A stretch of 24,310 bases of DNA from assembly GCA_002304995.1 (NCBI GenBank), contig DBPV01000096.1, positions 50,449 through 74,758 on the forward strand. The letters run 5' to 3'. The stretch comes from Syntrophaceae bacterium UBA1411. GTDB taxonomy: Bacteria; Desulfobacterota; Syntrophia; Syntrophales; Smithellaceae. Both the position numbers and the translations under genes were made by a program. The notes under the pieces are model-generated. The model saw only the letters and a program-made list of their open reading frames with translations, did not search any database and was not told the origin of the DNA. This document shows positions 23,589 through 24,310 of the stretch, piece after piece (position 1 is the stretch's first letter; each line of letters opens with the position of its first letter).

Positions 23589-24310
23589 ATGTTTGAACTG
23601 ACGGAAGTATGCATCGAGAATTCGGCAAGAATTAAGGTAATCGGGGCGGGCGGCGGAGGCGGCAATGCCGTCAACACCATGATCTCCTATGCGCTGAGGG
23701 GCGTCGATTTTATTATCGCGAACACCGACTCTCAGGCGCTGGGGGCCTCCAGCGCGCCCGTGAAGATCCAGATCGGCGCGGAGGTCACCAAGGGGCTGGG
23801 CGCCGGGTCCAATCCGGACGTCGGCAGGCAGGCGGCCCTGGAGTCCCGCGACGAGATCCGCCGGCATCTGGAAGGCGCGGATATGATCTTCATCACGGCG
23901 GGCCTGGGCGGCGGCACGGGCACGGGCGCCGCGCCGATCATCGCGCAGGTGGCCCGCGAATGCGGCGCGCTGACCGTGGCGGTGGTGACCAAGCCTTTTC
24001 AGTTTGAAGGCAAGCGGCGCAACCTCCAGGCGGAGGAAGGCATCATCCAGCTGCGCGACGTGGTGGACACGCTGATCGTCGTTCCCAACCAGCGCCTCCT
24101 GAGTCTCGGCGGCCGCGGGCTTTCGCTTCTGGAAGCCTTCAAGAAGGCCGACGACATTCTGTATCAGGCCGTGAAGGGCATCTCCGATCTGATCATCGTT
24201 CCGGGCCTCATCAACCTGGATTTCGCCGACGTGAAGAACATCATGAGCAACATGGGCATGGCGCTCATGGGCACCGGCACGTCCAGCGGCGAAAACCGCG
24301 CCGTCGAAGC
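23589..24310 (+). CDS. ftsZ: Cell division GTPase FtsZ (partial, 3' end outside the window)
   Basis: FtsZ is the tubulin-like GTPase that forms the Z ring. The window holds the first 240 codons, and the frame is still open at the right edge. Visible are the N-terminal glycine loop IKVIGAGGGGGNAVN (about 15-29), NTDSQAL, the tubulin signature GGGTGTGAAP (107-116), VTKPFQFEG, ADDILYQAVKGISDLI and the T7 catalytic loop NLDFADVK (209-216). Nothing is unusual in this part. The ATG is preceded by a strong AAGGGGGTG ribosome-binding site 15 bp after ftsA. The C-terminal FtsA-binding peptide cannot be seen. Confidence 0.98.
   Translation, partial: MFELTEVCIENSARIKVIGAGGGGGNAVNTMISYALRGVDFIIANTDSQALGASSAPVKIQIGAEVTKGLGAGSNPDVGRQAALESRDEIRRHLEGADMIFITAGLGGGTGTGAAPIIAQVARECGALTVAVVTKPFQFEGKRRNLQAEEGIIQLRDVVDTLIVVPNQRLLSLGGRGLSLLEAFKKADDILYQAVKGISDLIIVPGLINLDFADVKNIMSNMGMALMGTGTSSGENRAVE

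Noticed and set aside
1..24310. A new mobile, defence or biosynthetic system
   Set aside because: I looked for transposases, integrases, tandem or CRISPR-like repeats, tRNAs, toxin-antitoxin pairs and unfamiliar gene clusters on both strands and saw none. Every substantial gene except the 210-residue lipoprotein belongs to a known housekeeping or enzyme family.

Overview
The window is a chromosomal segment of a GC-rich Gram-negative bacterium. It is dominated by a nearly complete division and cell wall (dcw) cluster on the + strand, from position 7762 to the right edge. Gene order, a fused murE-murF gene, an FtsI with a C-terminal PASTA domain, two lipoproteins with lipoboxes and a selenocysteine elongation factor together suggest the Desulfobacterota (former Deltaproteobacteria, for example a Syntrophales-like lineage). 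That placement is inferred from gene content only; no 16S rRNA or phylogeny is available here.

Left part (1-2890): two lipoprotein genes on the + strand, each apparently its own transcription unit. The first is a type-B carboxylesterase with an intact catalytic triad. The second is a 210-residue lipoprotein of unknown function, with its own sigma70-like promoter and a strong terminator. Middle left (2905-5812, - strand): a two-gene unit, selB followed by a YhaM-type OB-fold/HD-domain exoribonuclease. It converges on the lipoprotein gene at a bidirectional terminator. Divergently transcribed from selB are ruvX (Holliday junction resolvase family) and mltG (endolytic murein transglycosylase), at 5977-7476.

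Right part (7488-24310): a 285-bp intergenic region holds two good sigma70-like promoters, a possible attenuator hairpin and three GTGG repeats with an exact 10-bp period that look like the operator for MraZ. The order that follows is mraZ, rsmH, ftsL, ftsI, murE-murF (one fused gene), mraY, murD, ftsW, murG, murC, murB, ftsQ, ftsA, ftsZ; ftsZ runs off the window. From mraZ to ftsZ the genes overlap or are separated by at most 30 bp, with no internal terminator seen, so they probably form one operon with widespread translational coupling. Together they cover the cytoplasmic Mur ligase steps (C, D, E, F), UDP-MurNAc synthesis (MurB), lipid I and II synthesis (MraY, MurG), septal polymerisation and cross-linking (FtsW, FtsI), and the divisome core (FtsL, FtsQ, FtsA, FtsZ). 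There is no ddl gene in the cluster.

I found no RNA genes, insertion sequences, CRISPR arrays or prophage genes. Nothing here amounts to a new biological system. The points most worth a second look are the murE-murF fusion, the regulatory architecture upstream of mraZ, the PASTA-bearing FtsI and the uncharacterised lipoprotein.
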